Made by a program: the position numbers and the translations under genes. Below, piece by piece: positions 42,367-50,952 of a DNA stretch of 64,000 nt. Source of the stretch: JALHUB01 sp963719465 (lineage in GTDB: Bacteria > Chloroflexota > Dehalococcoidia > DSTF01 > JALHUB01); assembly GCA_963719465.1 (NCBI GenBank), contig OY970386.1, positions 496,001 to 560,000 of the forward strand. Reading direction: 5' to 3'. The notes under the pieces were generated by a model. That model worked only from the letters and a program-made list of their open reading frames with translations. It was not told the DNA's origin and did not search any database. Positions within the stretch are counted from its first letter, which is position 1. Each line of letters starts with the position of its first letter.

Positions 42367-43584
42367 TTGCGCATCGTTCTCCTCGACACCGAATCGAATC
42401 TGGGAGGCGCCCAGCTCTCCCTGCTCTCCCTCGCCGAAGGGCTTCGAGCGCGTGGCCACCGCGTCACCGTCGCCTGCCCCGGCCCAGGCGCCTTCTCCCG
42501 ACGGCTCGCCGAGCAGGGTATCGACGTGCACCTTTGCAAGCTCAACCACCGCCTCTTCTCGCCCGGCACGCACAGCCGTCTTCGCGTCATCAGCGACGGC
42601 CTCGGCCTGATCCCGAGCGCCTTCGCCGCCCTCAGCCTCGCGCGCTGGGGACGAAAGCAGCACCTCGATCTCATCCACGCCAACGACTTCAAGAGCGCGC
42701 TCTGGGTCGGCCTGCTGGGACGAATGATGAAGACGCGCACCGTCTGGCACGGCCACCTCTTCTACCGCTACGGCCGCCTCGGTCGCCTGGCCGCGCGGCC
42801 CTGCGACACGGTCATCGTCAACTCGGAAGCCGTCCGCCGAAGCTTCGTGGCCGGCGGCATTCCGCCTGCCAAAGTCGTCACCGTCTACAACGGCATCGAT
42901 CCCGATGCCTTCCCCTTCTCAGAGGACAGGAACGCCTCGCGCCCGGCGCTCGGTCTGCCGCCGTCCGTGCCGGTCGTCGGTTTCGTAGGCCGGATCGCGC
43001 CGCGAAAGGGGCTGGACGATCTGCTGCGGGCCGCCGTCCAGGTCCGCGAGGCAATCGAAGACGTCCACATCCTCATCGCCGGCGACGAGCTCTTCTTCGA
43101 CGACAACGCCGGCAGCAAGAGCGCGCTCCAGGCGCTGAGCCACGAGCTGGGAGTCGCCGACCGCTGTCACTTCGTCGGCTTTCGCGAAGACGTCCCTGCG
43201 GTCATGGCCGCGCTCGACGTGCTCGCCTTCCCGTCCTGGGAGGAGCCGTTCGGCCGCTCGCTGATCGAAGCCATGGCCGTCGGACGGCCCGTCGTTGCCT
43301 GCGGCGCCGGCGGCGTCCTCGAAATCGTCAGGCACGGCGAGACCGGCCTGCTGGTCCCGCCTCGCGACCCTCCGGCCCTCGCCCGGGCCCTGATCGAAGT
43401 GCTGCGTTCGCCCGAGAGGGCGCGCGCCATGGGCCGCCGCGGCCGCGAGGTCGTCGAGCAGCTCTTCACCATCGAGCGCCACGTCGCGGAGATCGACGCG
43501 CTGTACCGGCAGGCGTGCCGCGGGCCCGGCGAAGGCGACGCCCCCGACGAAAGCCTGAAGTATGTGGAGGCGTCCGATGGCTAG
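42367..43584 (+). CDS. Glycosyltransferase family 4 (GT-B) protein 2
   Basis: A 405-residue GT4 enzyme: RIVLLDTESNLGGAQLSLLSL at the N-terminus, VVGFVGRIAPRKGLDDLLRA in the donor domain, and the EX7E region EEPFGRSLIEAMAVGRPVVA. TTG 42367 is the apparent start, with AAAGGAG about 10 nt upstream. It overlaps the following GT9 gene by 8 nt. It is a member of the glycan-building operon; the sugar is unknown. Confidence 0.87.
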   Translation: MRIVLLDTESNLGGAQLSLLSLAEGLRARGHRVTVACPGPGAFSRRLAEQGIDVHLCKLNHRLFSPGTHSRLRVISDGLGLIPSAFAALSLARWGRKQHLDLIHANDFKSALWVGLLGRMMKTRTVWHGHLFYRYGRLGRLAARPCDTVIVNSEAVRRSFVAGGIPPAKVVTVYNGIDPDAFPFSEDRNASRPALGLPPSVPVVGFVGRIAPRKGLDDLLRAAVQVREAIEDVHILIAGDELFFDDNAGSKSALQALSHELGVADRCHFVGFREDVPAVMAALDVLAFPSWEEPFGRSLIEAMAVGRPVVACGAGGVLEIVRHGETGLLVPPRDPPALARALIEVLRSPERARAMGRRGREVVEQLFTIERHVAEIDALYRQACRGPGEGDAPDESLKYVEASDG

Positions 43585-44779
43585 GCGTTCGCTCTTGCCA
43601 GCCGCTTGCCGATTCCTGAAGGACTCCGTCTATCTTGCGGGCGTCACGATCGGCAACGTTCTTCGCCCGCGTCGTCTCAAGGGCGAAGCGCAATCCATCC
43701 TCGTCATCTGCACCGCCGGAATCGGCGACGCCCTCTGGTCGACGCCTGTCCTCCGCGCCCTGAGGACGCGGTACCCGCGCTCCGCCATCGCCGTGCTGGT
43801 CTCGGAGAAGCGAGGCACCCGCCAGGTGTTCGAAGCCTCGCGCTACGTCGACGAATGCATCGTCGTCGATTGGGACTACCGCTCTCTCTCGGGTCTGGCC
43901 AGGCTCCTGCGCCTCCTGAGAGCCCGCCGCTTCGACATGACGGTCTCCACCTTCCCAGGAGCGGGCTTCGGCAGCCGCGCCCTGGCCTGGCTCATAGGCG
44001 CGTCCTCACGCGCCGGCTACGGCGGACTCGGCTGGCGCTTCTTGCTGACGCAAGCCATACGGCTGAAGGCGAACCAGCACACGCTGAATATAAACCTCGA
44101 CATAGCCCGCGCCGTCGGCAACGCCGACGAAGCTGCTCGTCTCGACCTGACTCTCGACGAGCGCGATCGGTCCTTCGCTGAAGAGTTCATCCGCGGAGGC
44201 GACATCCTGCCCGGTGAGACCGTCATCGCCGTCCATCCCGGCGGCTTCCCCGACATACCGGAGAAGGCCTGGCCCCCAGAGCGATTCGCACAGCTCATCG
44301 ACATCCTGCAAGAGGACGAGGCGCTGCGCGTCCTCCTCTTCGCCGGCCCGCAGGACGAGGAGCGCGTCGACGCCATCCTGTCCCAGCTTCACGGCCGGCC
44401 ACCTCTTCTCGCGACCGGCCTGACGCTGCGGCAGATGGCCGCTGTCTTCGAGAAGTGCGCCCTTCTCATTACAAACGATTGCGGCCCCCTCCGCGTCGCC
44501 GAGGCGGTTGGTCTGCCCGCCGTTGCCCTCTTCGGCCCGACCGACCCGGCGCTGGTTGGGCCGTACGAAGCCTGGGCCGACAAGTACGTCGTCATAAACA
44601 AGGGTCTGCCCTGCGCACCCTGCTACCGCCACAAGCCAATCCACTGCCCCTTCGACACGCGGTGCATGACGCTCATAACAGCCGAAGAGGTCGCCGCGGC
44701 AGCAAAAGCGCTCTTGGAACACCGCCGCCCTGTTGAAGGCGGCCAGCTATTGGGAGAACGGCAGCATGTTGAGGTATAG
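43577..44779 (+). CDS. GT9 family (heptosyltransferase-like) glycosyltransferase 1
   Basis: A 400-residue GT9 member. Its N-terminal site is ILVICTAGIGDALWSTPVLRAL. Its C-terminal donor-binding segments are AVHPGGFPDIPEKAWPPERF and ITNDCGPLRVAEAVGLPAVALFGPTDP. GT9 enzymes use ADP-heptose in LPS synthesis, and ADP-heptose genes lie close downstream (46008-47506). The Cys cluster CAPCYRHKPIHCPFDTRC near the end is common in this group. ATG 43577 follows GGAGG. Confidence 0.85.
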   Translation: MARRSLLPAACRFLKDSVYLAGVTIGNVLRPRRLKGEAQSILVICTAGIGDALWSTPVLRALRTRYPRSAIAVLVSEKRGTRQVFEASRYVDECIVVDWDYRSLSGLARLLRLLRARRFDMTVSTFPGAGFGSRALAWLIGASSRAGYGGLGWRFLLTQAIRLKANQHTLNINLDIARAVGNADEAARLDLTLDERDRSFAEEFIRGGDILPGETVIAVHPGGFPDIPEKAWPPERFAQLIDILQEDEALRVLLFAGPQDEERVDAILSQLHGRPPLLATGLTLRQMAAVFEKCALLITNDCGPLRVAEAVGLPAVALFGPTDPALVGPYEAWADKYVVINKGLPCAPCYRHKPIHCPFDTRCMTLITAEEVAAAAKALLEHRRPVEGGQLLGERQHVEV

Positions 44780-45974
44780 CAGCGCCGCCAGGCGTTTCGA
44801 CCGGCTGGCCGGCCCGCCCCTTTGCTCAGCCCTCGGTCTCTGGGATGCTCTTGCTGAAAAGGGCAGGAGAGGGACGCGACCACCTGAGGACGTTTCGCGC
44901 ATCCTCGTGTCCAAGATGGGCAACATCGGCGACACCGTCCTCATGTCGCCGGCCATCCAATCGCTCCGGCACGCCTTCCCGACGGCTCACATCGCGTTCG
45001 TCGCAACGTCCCATAACGTCGAGATCGTCAAGATGCTGGACGGAATCGACGAATGCGTGTTTCTCGACTACCGCCGCTGTCTCACCGACCCGCTCTACTT
45101 TGCCCGATTCGTCCGCCGGCTGCGCTCCGGACGCTATCAGGTAGCCATCGACTTCGACCAGTGGCAGCATCTGCCGCCGCAGTACCTGTACCTCGCCCGA
45201 ATCCCCGTCCGGGTCGGCTTCGACACCGCGGACGAGCGCCGCGCGGCCCTGTTCACAAAGCGCGTCCCTTATGTTGAAGACGAACACAGCTCGGGCCACG
45301 AGGTGGAATACTTTGAAAGGCTGATCTGGACTCTTGGCGTCCCTTCATCGAATGCCATGCCGGAGCTCGTGGTTAGCCGCCCCGACGAGCGGGCCATCGA
45401 CGCGCTGCTGGCGGAGCGGGCAATCTCGCCGGCAGAGGACGTCGTCATCGTATACCCATCCGGCCGGTCGAAGGGAGGCATCAGCCGCGCCTGGCCCGCC
45501 GACCGCTTCGTCGCCGCCTGCGACCATGTCATCGCCTCCCGCGGATGCGCCCTCGTGTTCATCGGCAGCGCCGACGAACGCCCCGAAACAGAAGCCATCG
45601 CGGCACGCGTCCGCGGCGAGACGCTGGTCCTCAACGGCATGCTATCGCTTGGACAGGTGGCCACGCTCCTGCGAAGGGCGTCCCTTTTCTTCGGCAACGA
45701 AGGCGGCCCCATGCACATGGCCGCGGCCCTCGGCGTTCCCTGCGTGTCCCTTTTCGGCCCGACGAACGCCGAACGCTGGGGCGCCTATGGCCGCGAGCAC
45801 ATAAACGTCGTGGCAAGCGTGCCTTGCAGCCCTTGCTTCTTCCTCGGCGCCAAGCGACGCGAATGCGTCCGCCAGGGGGCCTGCATGGACTCGATATCGC
45901 TTGCCGAGGTCGAACGGGCGCTGGACGACGCGCTCGCCCGCCAGGTGCCCGGCAGAATCGAAGCGGCGATCTGA
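44766..45974 (+). CDS. GT9 family (heptosyltransferase-like) glycosyltransferase 2
   Basis: A 402-residue GT9 enzyme, divergent from its neighbour: ILVSKMGNIGDTVLMSPAIQSL, then VIVYPSGRSKGGISRAWPADRF and FGNEGGPMHMAAALGVPCVSLFGPT. ATG 44766 overlaps the previous gene by 14 nt. Two adjacent GT9 genes upstream of the ADP-heptose genes suggest that a heptose pair is added to the glycan. Direct donor evidence is lacking. Confidence 0.85.
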   Translation: MLRYSSAARRFDRLAGPPLCSALGLWDALAEKGRRGTRPPEDVSRILVSKMGNIGDTVLMSPAIQSLRHAFPTAHIAFVATSHNVEIVKMLDGIDECVFLDYRRCLTDPLYFARFVRRLRSGRYQVAIDFDQWQHLPPQYLYLARIPVRVGFDTADERRAALFTKRVPYVEDEHSSGHEVEYFERLIWTLGVPSSNAMPELVVSRPDERAIDALLAERAISPAEDVVIVYPSGRSKGGISRAWPADRFVAACDHVIASRGCALVFIGSADERPETEAIAARVRGETLVLNGMLSLGQVATLLRRASLFFGNEGGPMHMAAALGVPCVSLFGPTNAERWGAYGREHINVVASVPCSPCFFLGAKRRECVRQGACMDSISLAEVERALDDALARQVPGRIEAAI

Positions 45975-46007
45975 TGAGCTGGCAATGAGAGGGAGGGAAC
46001 CGAAAAA

Positions 46008-47009
46008 GTGACCGCGACTCAATTGCTTCGCCTGAAGGAGATAGCCAGTTCCCTCGCCGGCCGCAAAGTGCTGGTGATCGGCGATTTCATGCTCGACCGC
46101 TACCTCTACGGCGACGTCTCCCGCATCTGCCCGGAGGCGCCGGTCCCCATCGTCGACCTCCGGACCATCGAGCACACCGCCGGCGGGGCGGGAAACGTGG
46201 TCGCCAACCTGTCAAGCCTTGGCGGCAAACCCCTCACGCTCGGCCTGATCGGCGCCGACGAGGAAGGCGATGCTCTCACCGCGCTTTTGGGAGAAACGGG
46301 CGCCTGCCTGACCGGCCTGCTTCGCGACGCCTCGCGCCCGACCTCGGTCAAGAGCCGCGTCATGGCCCACAATCAGCAGATGCTCCGCCTCGACCGCGAG
46401 ACGCGGATTCCGGTCAGCGGCCATATGCTCCGGTCCCTCAAGGACGCCTGCGACCAGGCCGTCGCCGCCGCCGACATCGTCGTCCTCTCCGACTACGCGA
46501 AGGGCCTCCTCGTGCCGGAGCTCTGTCGCTACGCCATCGACCGCGCTCTCGCCTTCGGGAAGCCCCGCCTGGTCGACCCGAAGGGAAGCGATTGTCAGAA
46601 GTACCGCTCGGCCACGGGCATCACGCCGAACCTGAACGAGCTGACGCTCCTGGCCGGCAAAGAGCTGCCGACCGACGCCGCCATCGCGGAAGCGGCGACG
46701 GCGCTGCTCTCCTCCCTGGCCGTCGAGTTCGTCCTCGTAAAGCGCGGTCCGGCAGGCATGTCGCTTTTCGAGCGCGGCCGCGAGCCGCAGCATATCAGCT
46801 CCCGCGCCGCCCAAGTCTTCGACGTCACCGGCGCCGGCGACACCGTAGCCGCGACGCTGGCCCTCGCTCTGGCCGCCGGCGCCAGCTACCACGAAGCGGC
46901 GCTCATCGCCAACGAAGCCGCCGGCGTCGTAGTCAGCAAGCCGGGCACGGCCATGGCCTCGGTCGCGGAAATCCTGGCCCGTCTTCCCGAGGCCGCGGAG
47001 GCTGCATGA
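46008..47009 (+). CDS. rfaE1: D-glycero-beta-D-manno-heptose 7-phosphate kinase (RfaE domain I type)
   Basis: A 333-residue PfkB-fold kinase that phosphorylates C1 in the ADP-heptose branch. It has VLVIGDFMLDRYLYGDVSRICPEAPVPI (the RfaE/HldE hallmark), the GGAGNVVANLSSLG substrate loop, and the catalytic DVTGAGDTVAA. In E. coli this domain is fused to the cytidylyltransferase-like domain; here the two are separate genes overlapping by 4 nt. GTG 46008 is the start. Confidence 0.9.
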   Translation: MTATQLLRLKEIASSLAGRKVLVIGDFMLDRYLYGDVSRICPEAPVPIVDLRTIEHTAGGAGNVVANLSSLGGKPLTLGLIGADEEGDALTALLGETGACLTGLLRDASRPTSVKSRVMAHNQQMLRLDRETRIPVSGHMLRSLKDACDQAVAAADIVVLSDYAKGLLVPELCRYAIDRALAFGKPRLVDPKGSDCQKYRSATGITPNLNELTLLAGKELPTDAAIAEAATALLSSLAVEFVLVKRGPAGMSLFERGREPQHISSRAAQVFDVTGAGDTVAATLALALAAGASYHEAALIANEAAGVVVSKPGTAMASVAEILARLPEAAEAA

Positions 47010-47506
47010 TGACCTACAAGATCAAGACTCCCGACGAAGTCCTGCATTGCCTCGGTGAGCGCGGCCAGCGCCGGGTCCGGCTCGTCCTCACCAACGGCTG
47101 CTTCGACCTCCTACACGTCGGCCACGTCCGCCACCTCAAGGCCGCGCGCAACCTCGGCGGATCGCTCGCAGTCGGCCTCAACAGCGACGCCTCGGTTCGC
47201 GCTCTGAAAGGCCCGCCGCGCCCTATCTTCGGTCAAGACGAGCGCGCCGAGCTCCTGGCTGCCCTCGCCTGCGTGGACTTCGTTGTCCTGTTCGAAGAGA
47301 ACACCGCCGAGCGGCTGGTCTCGCTGCTGCGCCCGGATATTTATGTAAAGGGCAGCGACTACGCGCCCGGCGCCGGCAACGACCTGCCGGAGGCCGCCAT
47401 CGTTCGCGCCTACGGCGGGCAGGTAACACTGATTCCGATCGTCCAAGACCTCTCAACCACCGCGATTATCCAGCGCATCGCCAAAGAGAGGAGGGCCGCC
47501 GCCTGA
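47006..47506 (+). CDS. rfaE2: D-glycero-beta-D-manno-heptose 1-phosphate adenylyltransferase (RfaE domain II type)
   Basis: A 166-residue nucleotidyltransferase with LTNGCFDLLHVGHVRHL (HxGH) and the late YVKGSDYAPG and IVQDLSTTAIIQRI motifs, as in HldE C-domains (ISTT pattern). It forms ADP-heptose. The frame is open upstream inside rfaE1, but ATG 47006 overlaps the rfaE1 stop (ATGA) and gives the normal family length. No HldD-type 6-epimerase was recognised nearby. Confidence 0.9.
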   Translation: MMTYKIKTPDEVLHCLGERGQRRVRLVLTNGCFDLLHVGHVRHLKAARNLGGSLAVGLNSDASVRALKGPPRPIFGQDERAELLAALACVDFVVLFEENTAERLVSLLRPDIYVKGSDYAPGAGNDLPEAAIVRAYGGQVTLIPIVQDLSTTAIIQRIAKERRAAA

Positions 47507-48171
47507 TGACCGCCATCCATTCACGAGAAGCCGAGATCCCCGTAGCCACCGCGTCGCTGTCCGGCGGCGCCGCCTACGCGACGGCCAAGCGCCTCGTCGA
47601 CATCGTCGGCGCCGCTGTCGGCCTGCTGATCGTCTGGCCCGTCCTTCTCGTCTGCGCCGTCCTGATCAAGCTCGACAGCCCGGGGCCGCTAATCCACAAG
47701 CGGCAGTGGATCGGCAGAGGCGGACGGAAGGCCTTCGCCTACAAGCTGCGCACCATGATCGCCGACGCGGACCGCTACCTCGACCAGCACCCCGAGCTGC
47801 AGTCGGAGTTCCAGGTGAACTTCAAGCTGAAGAGCGACCCTCGTGTCACCCGCGTCGGCCGGCACTTGCGACGCCTCAGCATCGATGAGCTGCCGCAGCT
47901 CGCAAACGTCCTTCGCGGCCAGATGAGCCTCGTCGGTCCGCGAATGGTCTCGCCGTCCGAAGCGCCCAAGTACGGCGACCACCTGGACAAGCTGCTGAGC
48001 GTCAAGCCGGGCATCACCGGCCTCTGGCAGATCAGCGGCCGCCAGGAAGTCGGCTACGAGCAGCGCGTGCGGATCGACATGGCCTACATCGACAATCGCT
48101 CGCTCTGGCTCGACCTCAAGATCATCCTGATGACGCTGCCGACCGTGCTTGCCCGCCGCGGCGCCTACTGA
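47506..48171 (+). CDS. Polyprenyl-phosphate sugar phosphotransferase (small, intact initiating transferase)
   Basis: A 221-residue monotopic phosphoglycosyl transferase that starts glycan synthesis by moving sugar-1-phosphate to undecaprenyl phosphate. It has one N-terminal re-entrant/hydrophobic segment (about 35-55), the substrate motif KAFAYKLRTMIADADRY and the catalytic region RRLSIDELPQLANVL with the Asp-Glu dyad. GQMSLVGPRM and the late VKPGITGLWQISGR follow. All key residues are present, unlike the homologue at 29557. ATG overlaps the rfaE2 stop by one base. Confidence 0.92.
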   Translation: MTAIHSREAEIPVATASLSGGAAYATAKRLVDIVGAAVGLLIVWPVLLVCAVLIKLDSPGPLIHKRQWIGRGGRKAFAYKLRTMIADADRYLDQHPELQSEFQVNFKLKSDPRVTRVGRHLRRLSIDELPQLANVLRGQMSLVGPRMVSPSEAPKYGDHLDKLLSVKPGITGLWQISGRQEVGYEQRVRIDMAYIDNRSLWLDLKIILMTLPTVLARRGAY

Positions 48172-48203
48172 AGCGCGATGCGAATAACTGAGAGGACGAA
48201 TTC

Positions 48204-49151
48204 ATGAGCATTGAGCGCGTTCTGGTCACAGGCGGCGCCGGATTCATCGGCTCCAACGTCGCCCGGCTCCTCTGCGACGAAGGGCTGTCGGTGACCGTGC
48301 TCGACAACCTGTCCTACGGCTACCGCGAGCTCGTCGACCCCCGTTGCCGCTTCATCCATGCCGACCTCGCTGACCGCGAAAGCCTCCGCGAGGCCATGCG
48401 CGACGTCCAGGCGGTCATGCATTTCGCCGCCTCCAGCATCATCGCCCGCTCCTTCAGCGACCCGCTGGAGTACGTGCAAAACAACGTCGTCACCGGCGCC
48501 AACCTCCTCGAAGCGATGCGCGAGGCCGGCGTCGAGCACATCGTCTACTCATCGTCCGCGTCCGTCTACGGCGAGCCCGCGCGCATCCCGATAAGCGAGG
48601 ACGATCCCAAGCAGCCGCTTCAGCTCTACGGCGCCACCAAGCTTGCCTTCGAGAACGTCCTCCAGGGCTACTACAACGCCTTCGGAATCAATAGCGTCTC
48701 GCTGCGCTACTTCAACGCCTACGGCCCCGGCGACCTGCAGGAGCCCGTGACGCGGGCGGTGCCTGCCTGGATCCGCGCGGCGCTCACCGACGAGCCCATC
48801 GTCCTGTACTGGCGCGGCGACCAGTATCGCGACTACGTCTTCGTCGAAGACATCGCCGCCGCCCACATCCGCGTCCTCGGGCTCGAAGGGCTGCACGCCT
48901 ACAACATCGGCGCCGGCGAAGGCGTCCTGATGAAGGATGTCATCGCGACGCTGCAGGCGCTGTTCCCAAGGCCGCTGCGAATCGTCGACGGCGGCGAGCG
49001 GCCCGGAGACCCCCAGCGCCTCATTGCCGATGTCTCGCGCGTTCGCGCCGAGGTCGGCTGGCAGCCCCAGACGAAGCTGCGCGACGGCCTCGCGCGCACC
49101 ATCCCGTTCTATCAGAGGACGCGCGGCATGTGGGCTCGAAAGGCGGCCTGA
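48204..49151 (+). CDS. NAD-dependent sugar epimerase/dehydratase (UDP-glucose 4-epimerase-like)
   Basis: A 315-residue extended SDR: VLVTGGAGFIGSNVARLL (NAD site), HFAASSIIARSFSDP, the active-site SSSASVYG with YGATK (YxxxK), and RYFNAYGPGD. The overall pattern is GalE/WbpP-like; it does not show the features I associate with HldD. It probably supplies a C4 epimer for the glycan. An IVDGGERPGDPQRLIADVSR segment near the C-terminus supports nucleotide-sugar binding. Confidence 0.85.
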   Translation: MSIERVLVTGGAGFIGSNVARLLCDEGLSVTVLDNLSYGYRELVDPRCRFIHADLADRESLREAMRDVQAVMHFAASSIIARSFSDPLEYVQNNVVTGANLLEAMREAGVEHIVYSSSASVYGEPARIPISEDDPKQPLQLYGATKLAFENVLQGYYNAFGINSVSLRYFNAYGPGDLQEPVTRAVPAWIRAALTDEPIVLYWRGDQYRDYVFVEDIAAAHIRVLGLEGLHAYNIGAGEGVLMKDVIATLQALFPRPLRIVDGGERPGDPQRLIADVSRVRAEVGWQPQTKLRDGLARTIPFYQRTRGMWARKAA

Positions 49152-49181
49152 CCCGCCGCCGCCGGCCCTGGCTCACGCATG

Positions 49182-49209
49182 TTGCCGCCGGTGCCGATTG
49201 CGCTATACT
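49182..49209 (+). promoter_or_regulatory. Sigma70-like promoter of the cupin epimerase gene
   Basis: TTGCCG, a 16-bp spacer and TATACT lie about 27 bp before the start at 49237. The element may make this last gene of the locus independently transcribed. Confidence 0.45.
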
Positions 49210-49236
49210 GCGCCTGATACCGGCGAAGGGATGAAT

Positions 49237-49695
49237 ATGATAGAAGGCGTCGAGCTGAAAGAGCTGACCACCCACAGCGACGCGCGCGGCTTCTTCCGAG
49301 AGATGGTCCGCGCGACGGAAAGCATCGTGGCCGAAGGTTTCACGCAGGTCAGCCACTCGCTGATGTTCCCCGGCGTCATCAAGGCCTGGCACGTCCACCC
49401 GCACCAGATCGACTGGTGGTACGTCGTTGCCGGCGACTTGAAGGTCGCCCTCTACGACCTGCGCGACGCATCGCCGACGCAGGGAGAGCTGCAGGAGGTG
49501 TTCCTGGGTGACCACTATCCGGCGCGACTACTCAAGATACCGGCCGGAGTCGCCCACGGCTGCAAGGCGATAAGCGGCCAGGCGCATCTCGTGTACCTGA
49601 CGTCCGGCACGTACGATCCGGCTGAAGAGGGGCGTTTGCCCCACGATGACGCGCGCATCGGCTACGACTGGCTGGCGCCGCCACCTATCACGTAG
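49237..49695 (+). CDS. RmlC-like cupin (dTDP-4-dehydrorhamnose 3,5-epimerase-related)
   Basis: A 152-residue cupin: VELKELTTHSDARGFFREMV at the N-terminus, AWHVHPHQIDWWYVVAGDLKVALYDLRD in the barrel, and IPAGVAHGCKAI, where RmlC carries its conserved His region. It is shorter than true RmlC (~180) and no rmlA, rmlB or rmlD was identified around it, so the substrate may be another dehydrated nucleotide sugar. ATG 49237 is 6 nt after GAAGGG; ATG 49231 is also in frame but abuts that site. Confidence 0.78.
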   Translation: MIEGVELKELTTHSDARGFFREMVRATESIVAEGFTQVSHSLMFPGVIKAWHVHPHQIDWWYVVAGDLKVALYDLRDASPTQGELQEVFLGDHYPARLLKIPAGVAHGCKAISGQAHLVYLTSGTYDPAEEGRLPHDDARIGYDWLAPPPIT

Positions 49696-49707
49696 CCGTC
49701 GGGGTCG

Positions 49708-50934
49708 CTAGCTGGCGCGCGCGCTCCAACCGCCCATCGACCGGTTGGGCTCCGTCTCAGCGTCCTTGTCCCGCTTCGCCTCCGCCAGCCCCACCTCCGC
49801 CGCTTCGATGAGCTCGTCTCGCGTCGCGCCGTCCTCCGGATAAGCGACGATGGCCACGCTCGCCGTCACCGGCTCCGGCGCGCCCGCGCCCGCGAAAACC
49901 GTCACCTGCCCGATCTGCGCCAGCAGCTTGCTCGTCATCGCGACCGCCACCGCGCGGTTGCTCTCCGGCAGAACCAGCGCGAACTCGTCGTTGCCGTAGC
50001 GCACCGCCACCTCCGGCTCCGCCAGCGACGACGAAAGAATCATGCCCACTGAACGCAGCAGCTTGTCCCCCATCGACGGCCCGTACCCCTCGTTGAACGC
50101 CGTGAACCCGTCGATGTCGAGCAGGACAACCGAGAGCGGCCGGCTGTAGCGCTGCGCCCGCACTATCTCCTGCGCCAGCGTGTCTTTGAAGTAGCGGCGG
50201 TTGCGCAGCCAGGTCACCTCGTCGACCTCGCTGAAGCGGCCCGCCTCCTCCTGGTCAAGGCTCTCCTTGAGCGCCAGCGTGCAGTGGCCCGCAAGCAACT
50301 CCAGGATCTCGATATCGATGTCCTCGCGATCGAACATGAAGGTCACCAGCCCCAGCGGCTCGCCGTTCATCACCAGCGGCACCATCGCCAGCTTCTTCAC
50401 GTCCAGGCGTTTCTGCCCGCTCTCACAGCTCTGACGCCCCAGCACGTCCTCCGCCAGGTCACGCACCGACGGCGCGACGACGACCTCGCCTGCCTCCAGA
50501 ATGATGCGTCGCGTGCTCCGAAGATAGAGCGGGAACTCCAGCTGCGTCATCTCCGCCTCGAACGCCATCGACGCCTGGTCCAGACGCGCGTCGTTCGTGC
50601 CCTCCAGCGGCTTCGCGTGCAGGACCCCGCGCCGCTTGTCCAGCAACAGCGGGTAGACGACCTTCGCGCCGCTTATCTGAGGCGCCCTGTCCAGGAAAAG
50701 AGATAGTATCTCCGTGCTCGTGCCGGCGCTATGCAGAAGAAGAGCCAGAATGCCCAGCCCGCGTAGCTGCTCCACCTGCCTTCGAAGAGCGGCCGTATCC
50801 GGATTCTCGTCCGGCGACGGCGCCCTTGGACCGCCGATGCCGTGCTCCGCCTTCGGCTTCGGCGACTCGCCGAGAAGCCACTTGCTTATTCCGGCCCTCA
50901 GCTGGCCCTTCTCGGTCCTGCCTTGCTCCTCCAA
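49708..50934 (-). CDS. GAF-like plus GGDEF domain protein (GNDEF variant)
   Basis: A 408-residue soluble protein. After a polar N-terminus come a GAF-like sensor region (about 75-235) and a GGDEF domain (about 245-400) with WLRNRRYFKDTLAQEI and LDIDGFTAFNEGYG. The active-site loop is RYGNDEFAL, where Asn replaces the second Gly of GGDEF. Diguanylate cyclases usually need GG(D/E)EF, so activity is uncertain and it may instead bind GTP or c-di-GMP. It lies 18 nt after the gene at 50953, in the same operon. Confidence 0.82.
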   Translation of the reverse strand: MEEQGRTEKGQLRAGISKWLLGESPKPKAEHGIGGPRAPSPDENPDTAALRRQVEQLRGLGILALLLHSAGTSTEILSLFLDRAPQISGAKVVYPLLLDKRRGVLHAKPLEGTNDARLDQASMAFEAEMTQLEFPLYLRSTRRIILEAGEVVVAPSVRDLAEDVLGRQSCESGQKRLDVKKLAMVPLVMNGEPLGLVTFMFDREDIDIEILELLAGHCTLALKESLDQEEAGRFSEVDEVTWLRNRRYFKDTLAQEIVRAQRYSRPLSVVLLDIDGFTAFNEGYGPSMGDKLLRSVGMILSSSLAEPEVAVRYGNDEFALVLPESNRAVAVAMTSKLLAQIGQVTVFAGAGAPEPVTASVAIVAYPEDGATRDELIEAAEVGLAEAKRDKDAETEPNRSMGGWSARAS

Positions 50935-50952
50935 CCGACGCCTCCCCGAATG

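Noticed and set aside
48204..49151. Calling the epimerase HldD (ADP-heptose 6-epimerase)
   Set aside because: The position near rfaE1/rfaE2 is tempting, but the sequence follows the UDP-glucose 4-epimerase pattern and I see no HldD-specific features.
49237..49695. Calling the cupin a certain RmlC
   Set aside because: It is shorter than RmlC, and no rmlA, rmlB or rmlD gene was recognised in the window. It is kept as RmlC-like.
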